DNA of 64,000 nt from Marinomonas fungiae. Lineage in GTDB: Bacteria; Pseudomonadota; Gammaproteobacteria; Pseudomonadales; Marinomonadaceae. This document shows positions 45,699 to 53,759 of the stretch, in pieces. The position numbers were made by a program, and so were the translations under genes. Position 1 is the first letter of the stretch, and each line of letters opens with the position of its first letter. The notes beneath the pieces are model-generated. The model was not told the DNA's origin. It ran no database searches and saw only the letters and a program-made list of their open reading frames with translations. The stretch spans positions 124,001-188,000 of the forward strand of contig NZ_LIQF01000004.1 of NCBI RefSeq assembly GCF_001418205.1, read 5' to 3'.

Positions 45699-46136
45699 TT
45701 AAGACTCTTGAGCGTGCGTTGCTTGGCTGACCTGTTGTATACGCCCTGCTGGAACACTAAATGCAGCCACAAGGTATTCACGTAGATCTTCAGGATAGCC
45801 TAGATCACTGATCGCGTCTGACATGCAGTTGAGCCACATTAGCCGCTCTTTATCGTTCACTTTTAGGTGCGCGTGGGCACGCGGTAGGGCGATTTGGCCG
45901 TATTTCTGAGCGTACAGACGCTCGCCACCTAACCAACCGTGTAAGAACAGAATCAGTTTGTCGATCGACGTATCTATTGGCTGCGGGTGCATATCGAATA
46001 GCGGACGGTAAGCTGGCACTTCGGCCATGATGCGGTAAAAGTTATGAACCAGTTTGGTGAGACCTTCCATACCGCCAACGGCCTGTAACGTTGCATCTCC
46101 ATCACCATAAGTTGGATTAGAGGTTGTCTCAGTCAT
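45699..46136 (-). CDS. Truncated hemoglobin (group II-like)
   Basis: A 145-residue globin of the 2-over-2 class. Tyr at B10 (FYRIMAEVP), the PLFDMHP segment, the FLHGWLGGERLY stretch and a proximal HAHLKV histidine support it. Adjacent to norR/hmp, so it likely takes part in NO or O2 handling. Its start overlaps the stop of the upstream small membrane gene by 8 bp. Confidence 0.88.
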   Translation of the reverse strand: MTETTSNPTYGDGDATLQAVGGMEGLTKLVHNFYRIMAEVPAYRPLFDMHPQPIDTSIDKLILFLHGWLGGERLYAQKYGQIALPRAHAHLKVNDKERLMWLNCMSDAISDLGYPEDLREYLVAAFSVPAGRIQQVSQATHAQES

Positions 46137-46332
46137 TTTTCTTCTCTGCCGCAGCGGCCTTTTCTGCCTTCGCTTTATCCATTTTTACCGAGTTGCGGTA
46201 GCCACCTAATGCCGCCAAAGCACCGATGATCAAACTCATATACATCGGAATCTCAAACAACATGGTGATACTAACGAAGACACAGCCGACTGCTAGGCCT
46301 TCTAAAATAGGTTTTAATGTTTTTTTCATCAC
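46129..46332 (-). CDS. Small two-helix membrane protein
   Basis: A 67-residue protein with hydrophobic stretches at about residues 9-28 and 30-44 and a charged Lys/Ala/Glu C-terminus. No family recognised. It overlaps the globin gene by 8 bp, implying co-translation, and its upstream region is the DnaA-box cluster. Confidence 0.7.
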   Translation of the reverse strand: MMKKTLKPILEGLAVGCVFVSITMLFEIPMYMSLIIGALAALGGYRNSVKMDKAKAEKAAAAEKKND

Positions 46333-46667
46333 AATTCCCCAAAATTTTCGTCGCCGATTTTAGCAAAATCCCATCCAGTTTAAAGCAAATTGTGGAAAAA
46401 ACGCCCAGTTATCCAGATGTCAATACGCTTTGAGGAAAAGGCAGAGAGGCATCACGTTTTTGTGGATAAGCAAATTTTTAACGTGAGTTGTGGATATAAA
46501 CAGTGAAAATTTGCCTTTCGAGCAGTTGAAAACTGTCTAAAATAGCCCTTTTTGTGTATAAAGCCTTGTTATGTCCACAGGCAAAGTTTTGTTTAGTCGT
46601 GTGCATAGTTAGACCAGTTATCCACATAAAATGGATATCCACAGATCATGGATTTTCGAGGCTTGGC
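46333..46667. other. 335-base intergenic region with a DnaA-box cluster
   Basis: Between two divergent genes lie four boxes matching TTWTNCACA: 46391-46399 (TTTTCCACA, minus), 46461-46469 (TTATCCACA, minus), 46553-46561 (TTATACACA, minus) and 46618-46626 (TTATCCACA, plus). One-mismatch or near boxes are at 46409-46417, 46489-46497, 46600-46608 and 46635-46643. The DNA is AT-rich with several A/T runs and has only one GATC. It looks like an origin, a DnaA titration site, or a DnaA-controlled promoter. Confidence 0.75.
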
Positions 46668-48020
46668 TTGAGTTTTCAACAGCTTGTAAAGCGCTTTCAA
46701 AAAGATGGCGAGTTAAACCAAAAAATTTGGCGCATGGCGTGGCCACCAATGGTGTCCAACATCACCACGCCATTATTAGGCTTGGTCGACACTGCTGTCG
46801 TAGGCCATTTAGGTACCGCGATACATTTGGGGGCGGTGGCGATTGGCGCGAGCATCTTTAGTTTCTTGTTTTGGGCATTTGGTTTTTTGCGAATGGGCTC
46901 AACGGGTTTAACTGCACAGGCGTTGGGTCGAGACGATGGTCGTCAAATACGTGCCCTACTACTGCAATCTCTCGCGATGGGTGTTGGCATTGGTCTGTTA
47001 TTGATCCTGTTTCAAACCCCAATTATCGAGTTAGCGATTTACTTTATGGCACCCAGTGCCGAGCTAGAGCCGTGGGCAAGGGCTTATTGCGAGGCGCGCA
47101 TCTACAGTGCCCCTGCGGTGCTGGCAGGCTATGCCCTGATGGGCTGGTTCTTTGGCGTACAGTATTCCAAAGGGCCGCTTTGGATGCTGTTGGTGATTAA
47201 CCTAGCCAACATGGTGCTCGACTACGTTGCAGTATACCAGTGGAATATGGCCAGTGTCGGTGTCGCATGGGCGACGGTTGCTTCCCAGTATCTGGGGGTG
47301 GCGTTTGCGTTGTTACTGGCTTCTAAGCAGTTACAACGTTTTGAAGGTCATGTGCCGTTGATTGACCTGTCTAAGTGGCGCACTTACATCGAGTTAGTAC
47401 AGGTGAATCGCTATTTGTTCGTGCGCACCATTCTTCTGTTAACCGTTATGACCTTTTTTACCGCCCAAGGCGCTCGACAAGGGGATGCAATTTTGGCGGC
47501 TAACGCGGTGTTAATGACTTTTCTGATGATCATCTCTAACGCCCTAGATGGCTTCGCATTCTCAGTGGAAGCTCTATGCGGTGAGTCTATAGGGCGTAAA
47601 AATCGCAAACTGTTCCAAACAGTGATTCGTTTATCGACCTACTGGGCGGTGGTTGCTGCCGTGATTTTAATGGTGATCTTCACTGTCTTTGGCGGCATGA
47701 TCATTGATCTACTGACCAGTGTCGAGTCGGTGCGCGCCGAGGCAAAACTGTACCTACCATGGTTGATTGCTTTCCCTCTGTTGGGTATTTGGTCCTATAT
47801 GCTCGATGGTATTTTTATCGGCACAACCAGTGTGAAACAGATGCAAAACACCATGATTATCAGTGTCTTAGGTGTCTTTTTTCCACTCTGGTTTATTACT
47901 CAAAGCCTTGGTAACCACGGCCTTTGGCTGAGTATGGCACTGTTCTTTATCGCGCGGGCGGTCACCCTTTGGTGGTGTTACCGCCGTAATTTACAACAAG
48001 GTGTTTGGTTCAGTTCATAG
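46668..48020 (+). CDS. MATE family multidrug exporter, DinF type
   Basis: A 12-helix efflux protein of about 450 residues. TTG at 46668 (then SFQQLVKRFQKDGELNQ) is the suggested start, with GAGG six bases upstream; the frame stays open to 46554, and ATG at 46734 would cut into the first helix. The DinF signature MVSNITTPLLGLVDTAVVGHLG is at the N-terminus. It exports cationic drugs with Na+/H+. It overlaps the lldR gene end convergently by 11 bp. Confidence 0.88.
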   Translation: MSFQQLVKRFQKDGELNQKIWRMAWPPMVSNITTPLLGLVDTAVVGHLGTAIHLGAVAIGASIFSFLFWAFGFLRMGSTGLTAQALGRDDGRQIRALLLQSLAMGVGIGLLLILFQTPIIELAIYFMAPSAELEPWARAYCEARIYSAPAVLAGYALMGWFFGVQYSKGPLWMLLVINLANMVLDYVAVYQWNMASVGVAWATVASQYLGVAFALLLASKQLQRFEGHVPLIDLSKWRTYIELVQVNRYLFVRTILLLTVMTFFTAQGARQGDAILAANAVLMTFLMIISNALDGFAFSVEALCGESIGRKNRKLFQTVIRLSTYWAVVAAVILMVIFTVFGGMIIDLLTSVESVRAEAKLYLPWLIAFPLLGIWSYMLDGIFIGTTSVKQMQNTMIISVLGVFFPLWFITQSLGNHGLWLSMALFFIARAVTLWWCYRRNLQQGVWFSS

Positions 48021-48783
48021 TGTTCTCACTGCGTCGCAAAGAACGCTGAATACGTGACTCTTCATGGCGTATCTTGAGCAGATTATCTTCGACAAACACT
48101 AGATGGGTATGCACGGCGGCACGGGCTTCATCGGCTTTGCCCGCCATAATCGCTTCATACAAGGTTTTATGGTGAGCCATAATGTGCTGGCGGGCATCTG
48201 GCTTATCAAACAAGTTGGTCAGGTTGGCCGAAATACTTTTCTCTAAGGTAGAGCATAGGCCACGTAATGTATGCAGCAATACCACATTGTGGGCACATTC
48301 GGCGATGGCCATGTGGAACTCGGTATCTAGCTTGGATTCTTGGCTCGCATCTTCTTTTAGATTGGCTTCCACTAAGGCGTCATAACGCTTGGTGAGCATG
48401 GCTTTATCCGCTTCAGTGGCGCGCAAAGCCGCGTAATAGGCCGATAACCCCTCTAACGCATCACGAAACTCTAGCTGATCGTACAAGAATTCATCGTGGG
48501 CGCTGAGCAACTCTAATAATGGATCGGTAAAGGATGAGCCAATCTGCTCCGACACATAGGTGCCGCCACCATGTTTTGAATATACCACTCCTCGCGCGGC
48601 CAGCTTTTGCAGCGCTTCACGCAAAGACGGGCGCGACACCTCAAAACGTTCGGCGAGTTCGCGCTCGGGCGGTAATTTTTGCCCTGCTTTAAAAGTACCG
48701 TCCAGAATCATACTTTCTAGCTCTTGCATAATAAGGTCAGACACCTTGGTCTGTTTGGCACGCTGAAAAGGACGATTATTCAT
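48010..48783 (-). CDS. lldR: GntR-family (FCD) lactate-responsive regulator LldR
   Basis: A 257-residue regulator: GntR HTH (LIMQELESMILDGTFKAGQKLPPERELAERFEVSRPSLREALQKL) and FCD ligand domain (DTEFHMAIAECAHN, HHKTLYEAI). Divergent from dld, with three TTGGTNNNACCA operators between, as for PdhR/LldR regulators. It likely represses itself and dld in the absence of lactate. Confidence 0.88.
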   Translation of the reverse strand: MNNRPFQRAKQTKVSDLIMQELESMILDGTFKAGQKLPPERELAERFEVSRPSLREALQKLAARGVVYSKHGGGTYVSEQIGSSFTDPLLELLSAHDEFLYDQLEFRDALEGLSAYYAALRATEADKAMLTKRYDALVEANLKEDASQESKLDTEFHMAIAECAHNVVLLHTLRGLCSTLEKSISANLTNLFDKPDARQHIMAHHKTLYEAIMAGKADEARAAVHTHLVFVEDNLLKIRHEESRIQRSLRRSENTMN

Positions 48784-48828
48784 AGTTTTGTTCCTGTGAA
48801 AGCTTTGTCTTTAAAGGAAAAAATATCT

Positions 48829-49012
48829 TTGGTCTTACCAATTTTGTAGTTATTAACAGATTGGTCTGAATTTGTGATTAAGTTAAAAATTGGTAAAACC
48901 ACTCATAAATTCGAGAAAAATGTCACTAAATTCTTATAAATTGAATGTTTGACTTTCTGACGAAAGGTTTTTATTGTCTTGAAACATAGCAAAGGTAAAT
49001 TGGTATTACCAC
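48829..49012. promoter_or_regulatory. Three LldR-type operators in the lldR-dld intergenic region
   Basis: TTGGTCTTACCAA (48829-48841), TTGGTAAAACCAC (48890-48902) and TTGGTATTACCAC (49000-49012) share TTGGT-N3-ACCA, the LldR/PdhR operator pattern. Spacing of about 60 and 110 bp would allow looping over the divergent promoters. Confidence 0.8.
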
Positions 49013-49058
49013 TTTATTCGATAAGAGATTGAAATCTTATCCTGAGACGGATGCCCTT

Positions 49059-51869
49059 ATGAAATCGCAATATCAAGCTCTATACACCCAGCTCGCACAA
49101 CGCATTGATGAAGAGCGTTTAATTCATGACCCACTGCGTACGCTTGCTTATGGTACTGACGCTAGCTTCTACCGTTTGGTGCCGCAACTTGTGGTGCGTG
49201 TACATAACGAAGACGAAGTTCGTTTTGTACTGGGGTGTACTCGAGCGCTTGATATTCCGGTGACCTTCCGCGCTGGGGGTACCAGTTTGTCGGGACAAGC
49301 GGTCACGGATTCCGTACTGATCCAGCTCTCAGATCAATGGAAAGGCTACCGTATTCATGACCATGGTCATGCGGTTTCACTACAGCCTGGCATTATTGGT
49401 GCACGTGCTAACCAGCTGTTAGCACCCTATCAACGTAAGATCGGCCCTGATCCCGCGTCGATTAATGCCTGTATGATCGGCGGTATTGCGGCGAATAATG
49501 CCAGTGGCATGTGCTGTGGTACGGCGCAAAACAGCTACCACACTGTCAAAAGCATGCGCATTATCTTTGAAGACGGTACTTTGCTTGATACGGCAGATGA
49601 GAACAGTCGTGCAGCATTCCAAAAAAGCCATGCAGATTTGCTATCTGAATTGGAAACACTGGCGATTGATGTCAAAAATAATAGCGATTTAGCGGATAAA
49701 ATTAGACACAAATATAGGCTAAAAAACACCACTGGGTACAGTATTAACAGTTTGGTGGATTTTGACGACCCATTCGACATTCTGATGCACCTTATGATCG
49801 GCTCTGAAGGGACATTGGGCTTTATCAGCGAAGTGACTTATCACACGGTGGAAGAACACCCGATCAAAGCCGCTGCTTTGATCTACTTCCCTGATATGGA
49901 AACCACTTGTCGTGCTGTGACAGTGTTAAAAAGCACCCCTGTTTCAGCGGTGGAGCTGATCGACCGTGCGGGTCTACGGACTGTAGAAGGTAAGCCGGGG
50001 ATGCCGGATATCCTGAAAGACTTGGGTGATGACGTTGCCGGCTTATTGGTGGATGTGCGTGGTACGACGGCTGCAGAACTTGAGCAGAAAGTGGCTGAGG
50101 TGACGCTGTCTCTACAGGGTATGAATGCGCTGTACGAGATTGAATTTACTCAAGAAAAAGGCCTATACGAGACCTACTGGAAGATCCGTAAAGGCATGTT
50201 CCCAGCGGTTGGTGCAGTACGTAAAGTCGGTACTACTGTGATCATCGAAGACGTAGCGTTTCCCGTGGAACAATTGGCCGAGGGCGTGTTAGAGCTGCAA
50301 GGCGTGTTCCAAAAATACGGCTACAGCGAAGCCATCCTGTTTGGCCATGCCCTAGAAGGCAATCTGCACTTTGTCTTTACCCAAGGCTTTGATGATCCTG
50401 CAGAAGTAAAACGCTACGAAGCCCTAATGGATGAAGTCGCACAGCTTGTCGCTGTGAAATATAACGGTTCCCTAAAAGCTGAGCACGGCACTGGCCGAAA
50501 TATGGCCCCTTATGTATTGCTTGAATGGGGTCAACAAGCCTATGACATCATGTGGCAGTTGAAAAAAGCCTTTGATCCCAAAGGCTTACTCAACCCTGAT
50601 GTGATCTTGAGCCACAACGCCAACATTCACGTACAGAATCTGAAGCCTCTGCCGCAAGCCAACGACAAGGTGGATACCTGTATCGAATGTGGCTTCTGTG
50701 AGTCTGTATGTCCTTCCCGAGCACTGACTTTAACGCCACGCCAACGAATCGTGCTATGGCGTGAAATTCAGCGCCTAGAGCGCTCTGGTGAATCACCAAA
50801 GCGTTTAGCCGAACTGCGCCATGAATACGAGTACGAAGGTGTTGACACCTGTGCGGCCTGTGGCCTTTGTTCGATGCAATGCCCTGTCGGTATTAACACG
50901 GGCGATCTGACCCGCGAATTGCGCCATGATCGCTATGACGATACCAAGGTGGGTTACTGGATCGCGGATCATTTTGAAGGTGTGACACAGACTGCCCGTG
51001 CCGGTCTTGCTGTAGCGGGTGGCATGCGCAATATCCTCGGTAATGCGGGTATGAAAGCTGTGACGGGCGTGGCGAATAGCCTAACAGGTGGCATGGTGCC
51101 AAAATGGCATGCGCAAATGCCAAGCGCCGCTTCCGTTCCGAAGCAGCGCATCGCGATTACTCAAGAAGGCCGTCCAACAGTGGTTTATGTGCCAAGCTGT
51201 GCTACCCGCGTTATGGGAGCTGGCCCAAATGCCAATGACAAGCGCCCAGTGATGGAAGTGATGTTATCTGTACTGGAAAAAGCGGGCTATAACGTGATTG
51301 TACCTGATGGCATCGACAGCCAATGCTGTGGCATGGCCTTCCAATCCAAAGGGCAATTTGCCGCAGCAGAGCAAAAAGCCAATGATCTCAACACGTTACT
51401 AATGAAGGCAAGCCAACAAGGTGCTTTGCCAGTGGTGTGCGACACCAGTCCGTGCTTGTTGCGGATGAAAGAATCCTTGGACCCTGCTTTGAAGCTATAC
51501 GAGCAAGTGCAGTTCCTATCCGAGTTCGCCATGGCGAATCTTAAGATCGAGCAGAAGATTCCGAAAATGGCGCTGCACATTACCTGCAGCACCACGCGAA
51601 TGGGCTTGGGAAACACCTTTGTGAACTTAGCTGAGCAGCTTGCTGACGAAGTGGTCATCCCACCAGACATCACCTGCTGTGGCTTTGCCGGGGACAAAGG
51701 ATTCAGCACACCAGAGTTAAATCAAAGTGCCCTGAAAACCCTGAAAAGCGCCGTACAAGACTGCGAAGTCGGCTATTCCAACTCCCGTACCTGCGAGATA
51801 GGCCTAACCGAGCACTCGGGGATTGAGTATCAATCGATTGTTTACTTAGTTGATCAGCTTAGCTGCTAA
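49059..51869 (+). CDS. dld: D-lactate dehydrogenase, FAD and Fe-S (quinone-linked)
   Basis: A protein of about 936 residues. The ATG at 49059 gives a length close to Pseudomonas Dld; a TTG ten codons earlier is possible. Residues 1-530 are an FAD-binding PCMH/FAD-oxidase part (VTFRAGGTSLSGQAVTDS, GGIAANNASGMCCGT, EHGTGRNMAPY). Two ferredoxin CxxCxxCxxxC motifs follow (CIECGFCESVCP and CAACGLCSMQCP), then two CCG-type domains (CCGMAF, CCGFAGDKG). Inner-membrane oxidation of D-lactate to pyruvate. Confidence 0.92.
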   Translation: MKSQYQALYTQLAQRIDEERLIHDPLRTLAYGTDASFYRLVPQLVVRVHNEDEVRFVLGCTRALDIPVTFRAGGTSLSGQAVTDSVLIQLSDQWKGYRIHDHGHAVSLQPGIIGARANQLLAPYQRKIGPDPASINACMIGGIAANNASGMCCGTAQNSYHTVKSMRIIFEDGTLLDTADENSRAAFQKSHADLLSELETLAIDVKNNSDLADKIRHKYRLKNTTGYSINSLVDFDDPFDILMHLMIGSEGTLGFISEVTYHTVEEHPIKAAALIYFPDMETTCRAVTVLKSTPVSAVELIDRAGLRTVEGKPGMPDILKDLGDDVAGLLVDVRGTTAAELEQKVAEVTLSLQGMNALYEIEFTQEKGLYETYWKIRKGMFPAVGAVRKVGTTVIIEDVAFPVEQLAEGVLELQGVFQKYGYSEAILFGHALEGNLHFVFTQGFDDPAEVKRYEALMDEVAQLVAVKYNGSLKAEHGTGRNMAPYVLLEWGQQAYDIMWQLKKAFDPKGLLNPDVILSHNANIHVQNLKPLPQANDKVDTCIECGFCESVCPSRALTLTPRQRIVLWREIQRLERSGESPKRLAELRHEYEYEGVDTCAACGLCSMQCPVGINTGDLTRELRHDRYDDTKVGYWIADHFEGVTQTARAGLAVAGGMRNILGNAGMKAVTGVANSLTGGMVPKWHAQMPSAASVPKQRIAITQEGRPTVVYVPSCATRVMGAGPNANDKRPVMEVMLSVLEKAGYNVIVPDGIDSQCCGMAFQSKGQFAAAEQKANDLNTLLMKASQQGALPVVCDTSPCLLRMKESLDPALKLYEQVQFLSEFAMANLKIEQKIPKMALHITCSTTRMGLGNTFVNLAEQLADEVVIPPDITCCGFAGDKGFSTPELNQSALKTLKSAVQDCEVGYSNSRTCEIGLTEHSGIEYQSIVYLVDQLSC

Positions 51870-52704
51870 CACTCCTGTTTAACCCAAGCTGAAGGTCGTT
51901 TAGCCACTGTTCAATATTACTGGAATCGTGGCTATTCGATTCTTTGAGTAGACTGTCGAGCAATGGCTCTTTCTGTGTGATTAAAACGGTCTTCAAGGAA
52001 TCCAGTGTATCCGAGGACTTTTGAGCACCAAAAAGCATACCGATATCATAGCCTAGTAAGAATGCTCCTAGTCTATCAGGATTGAACTCTAAGAAGTCTC
52101 CAGGCACATACTCCTCGTAAAGGCGATCTAGCTCGATATTTGAGTATTCCTTTAAAATGGTCAGGAAATCTTGAGCATCTTTGTTACTTTCATGACGTCG
52201 CTCTCCCCAAGCAATGAGTTTGAGTAAAGCTAGTCCCGCAAGTGACGATACTTTGATGATGTAATTAGGCGCTATCTCAATATTGAGAGCGTGGTCATAA
52301 GCCTCTCTAAAGCCTGCGACGGACATACTGATAGCGTACTCTGGTGGCCACTCTATCTGATTATTAGCTCCTGTAATCTCTCCAAACGGAATGATATCAA
52401 CAGGCAAGCCTGTTTCTTGGTGGAGCAACCTATGAGCAACCACTGTTTCTTTGAGCCCCTCCTTGATGAGCTGTTGTCGTAGTTTGTCATATGCATCCCA
52501 GCTAGAAATCAGTACTGCTGTATCAATATCGTAGGTCTTACGACCAATATTTCGTTCAAAGACATGGTGCAGAACTAAGTCTCGTGCTGTAGCGCCAGCG
52601 ATAAAAACGGGAATACCAAGAACGCTGGTTGAATCTATGATTATTTTAACAACTGGCTTAAAAGCTTGGTTAATTGGTTGCTTTAGTTGATAGGTATTGT
52701 TCAT
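51859..52704 (-). CDS. Nucleotidyltransferase-like protein, probable AbiEii-type toxin
   Basis: A protein of about 281 residues. ATG at 52704 is preferred (AAGGA seven bases upstream) over one seven codons earlier. Residues 20-70 show a nucleotidyltransferase start (VFIAGATARDLVLHHVF, then TYDIDTAVLI with a DxD pair), and 160-175 read LKLIAWGERRHESNKDAQDFL, like the K..D/KD element of AbiEii/MNT toxins. It overlaps the regulator gene upstream by 35 bp. In type IV systems AbiEii blocks growth by modifying tRNA or other targets. It ends 11 bp inside the dld stop, convergently. Confidence 0.72.
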   Translation of the reverse strand: MNNTYQLKQPINQAFKPVVKIIIDSTSVLGIPVFIAGATARDLVLHHVFERNIGRKTYDIDTAVLISSWDAYDKLRQQLIKEGLKETVVAHRLLHQETGLPVDIIPFGEITGANNQIEWPPEYAISMSVAGFREAYDHALNIEIAPNYIIKVSSLAGLALLKLIAWGERRHESNKDAQDFLTILKEYSNIELDRLYEEYVPGDFLEFNPDRLGAFLLGYDIGMLFGAQKSSDTLDSLKTVLITQKEPLLDSLLKESNSHDSSNIEQWLNDLQLGLNRSVSS

Positions 52705-53695
52705 GTAGCATCCTTGCTGTTTCATGGTTTCGACTGTCTAAGCTAGCCTCTAGTTCGGCGATGGCTAGCAATGCTTGTGTGCGATCGCTCCATTTGAGGC
52801 TCTTACCCCAAAATGCAGGAACTAACCAAAGATTTCCTTCCGCATCTGGTCGACATTTAAGTTGAGCGAGCTTCTTCTGAAGGGGAATGTGTGTGAATAG
52901 CTGCCAGTCATGGGCATTTAAATAAGCTGTAAGTTGCTCTGCGGCGACTTCTCCCCCCCATTTATCATCTTGTTCCAGTGATATGTTTTGCCATGAAGTG
53001 GGATATGTAACGCGAATGCCTCCAAGAGATTTACGTAGCGTCATCCGATAAGAATCTAGCCAAAGTTGTATTAAGCGTTCCTTGTCCAAGATTCTCTTTG
53101 GCTTAATGCTAACCACCTTCGCTTCTGCTAAAAGCTTCAAGGCCTTACTGACCATACCAAGAGAAATATTCGCCATATCAGCGAGTTCTCGGTAGGTAGA
53201 TTTTATGCTGTGGGGCGCTGCAGCAAGGGTAAATAGAAGCTTACAGACTCCTTCTGACATAAGTGAGTTTCTGCTTATATTTGTTGGCTGAGGCGTGTCT
53301 TCAATCGCTTTAGTTTGTTGAGCCCAAATCATTACATGATCAGCTTGAATAGAAACATTACCAAAAGAGTCAATGACATTGAGGCTATTTTGCTGGCATT
53401 GCTCTAGCAGAAACTTCGAAAGGCCATTACAGATCAGTAAGGTGTTTGGACCGGCATGTTCAAAGAGAGGTATTAAGCTTTCTTTGCGGTGAATTCTCTT
53501 AGCTTCTACATAGAAATGGATTTTTTGTGGGCCAAATGTCAGCTCTATTTCTGCATCACAAAATGGTTCTGATTTATGAGTGCTATCCATAACTACCTTA
53601 GCTTTGATATGAGCAGGTAGCATAGCGATAGCGCTCGTGATGAAGTTTTCTTTAGAGTTATGATCCATTTTATTCACGACTATAGTTTTGTTCAT
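52670..53695 (-). CDS. AbiEi-like antitoxin/autoregulator with winged helix
   Basis: A 341-residue protein (332 from the ATG at 53668). The first 125 residues resemble a nuclease-like fold (FCDAEIELTFGPQKIHFYVEAKR, with D..E and ExK), the middle holds a winged HTH (STYRELADMANISLGMVSKALKLL), and the C-terminus has an AbiEi-like domain. It closely resembles regulators called type IV antitoxins. A 51-bp perfect palindrome covers its start, fitting autorepression. Start choice is uncertain; neither ATG has a clear ribosome site. Confidence 0.72.
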   Translation of the reverse strand: MNKTIVVNKMDHNSKENFITSAIAMLPAHIKAKVVMDSTHKSEPFCDAEIELTFGPQKIHFYVEAKRIHRKESLIPLFEHAGPNTLLICNGLSKFLLEQCQQNSLNVIDSFGNVSIQADHVMIWAQQTKAIEDTPQPTNISRNSLMSEGVCKLLFTLAAAPHSIKSTYRELADMANISLGMVSKALKLLAEAKVVSIKPKRILDKERLIQLWLDSYRMTLRKSLGGIRVTYPTSWQNISLEQDDKWGGEVAAEQLTAYLNAHDWQLFTHIPLQKKLAQLKCRPDAEGNLWLVPAFWGKSLKWSDRTQALLAIAELEASLDSRNHETARMLHEQYLSTKATN

Positions 53696-53723
53696 GATTC
53701 ATGAACAAAACTATAGTCGTGAA
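53673..53723. promoter_or_regulatory. 51-bp perfect palindrome, probable operator
   Basis: Two 25-bp perfect arms (53673-53697 and 53699-53723) around a single T. It covers the first start codon and the -10 of the antitoxin gene. Perfect symmetry at this length is rare by chance and suits a dimeric or tetrameric repressor. Confidence 0.9.
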
Positions 53724-53738
53724 CATTAAGAGGTGCAA
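53710..53738 (-). promoter_or_regulatory. Sigma-70 promoter of the toxin-antitoxin pair
   Basis: On the minus strand TTGCAC (53733-53738) and TATAGT (53710-53715) are separated by exactly 17 bases. The -10 lies in one palindrome arm, so repressor binding would block transcription. The start point would fall near the palindrome centre, making the ATG at 53668 more natural than that at 53695. Confidence 0.65.
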
Positions 53739-53759
53739 TTTTATAATTAAATTTTTAGG

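Noticed and set aside
46554-46667. Translation of the MATE gene from the first in-frame start at 46554
   Set aside because: This start would place coding sequence over DnaA boxes and add about 38 residues not seen in DinF-type proteins; a GAGG-preceded TTG at 46668 is better supported.
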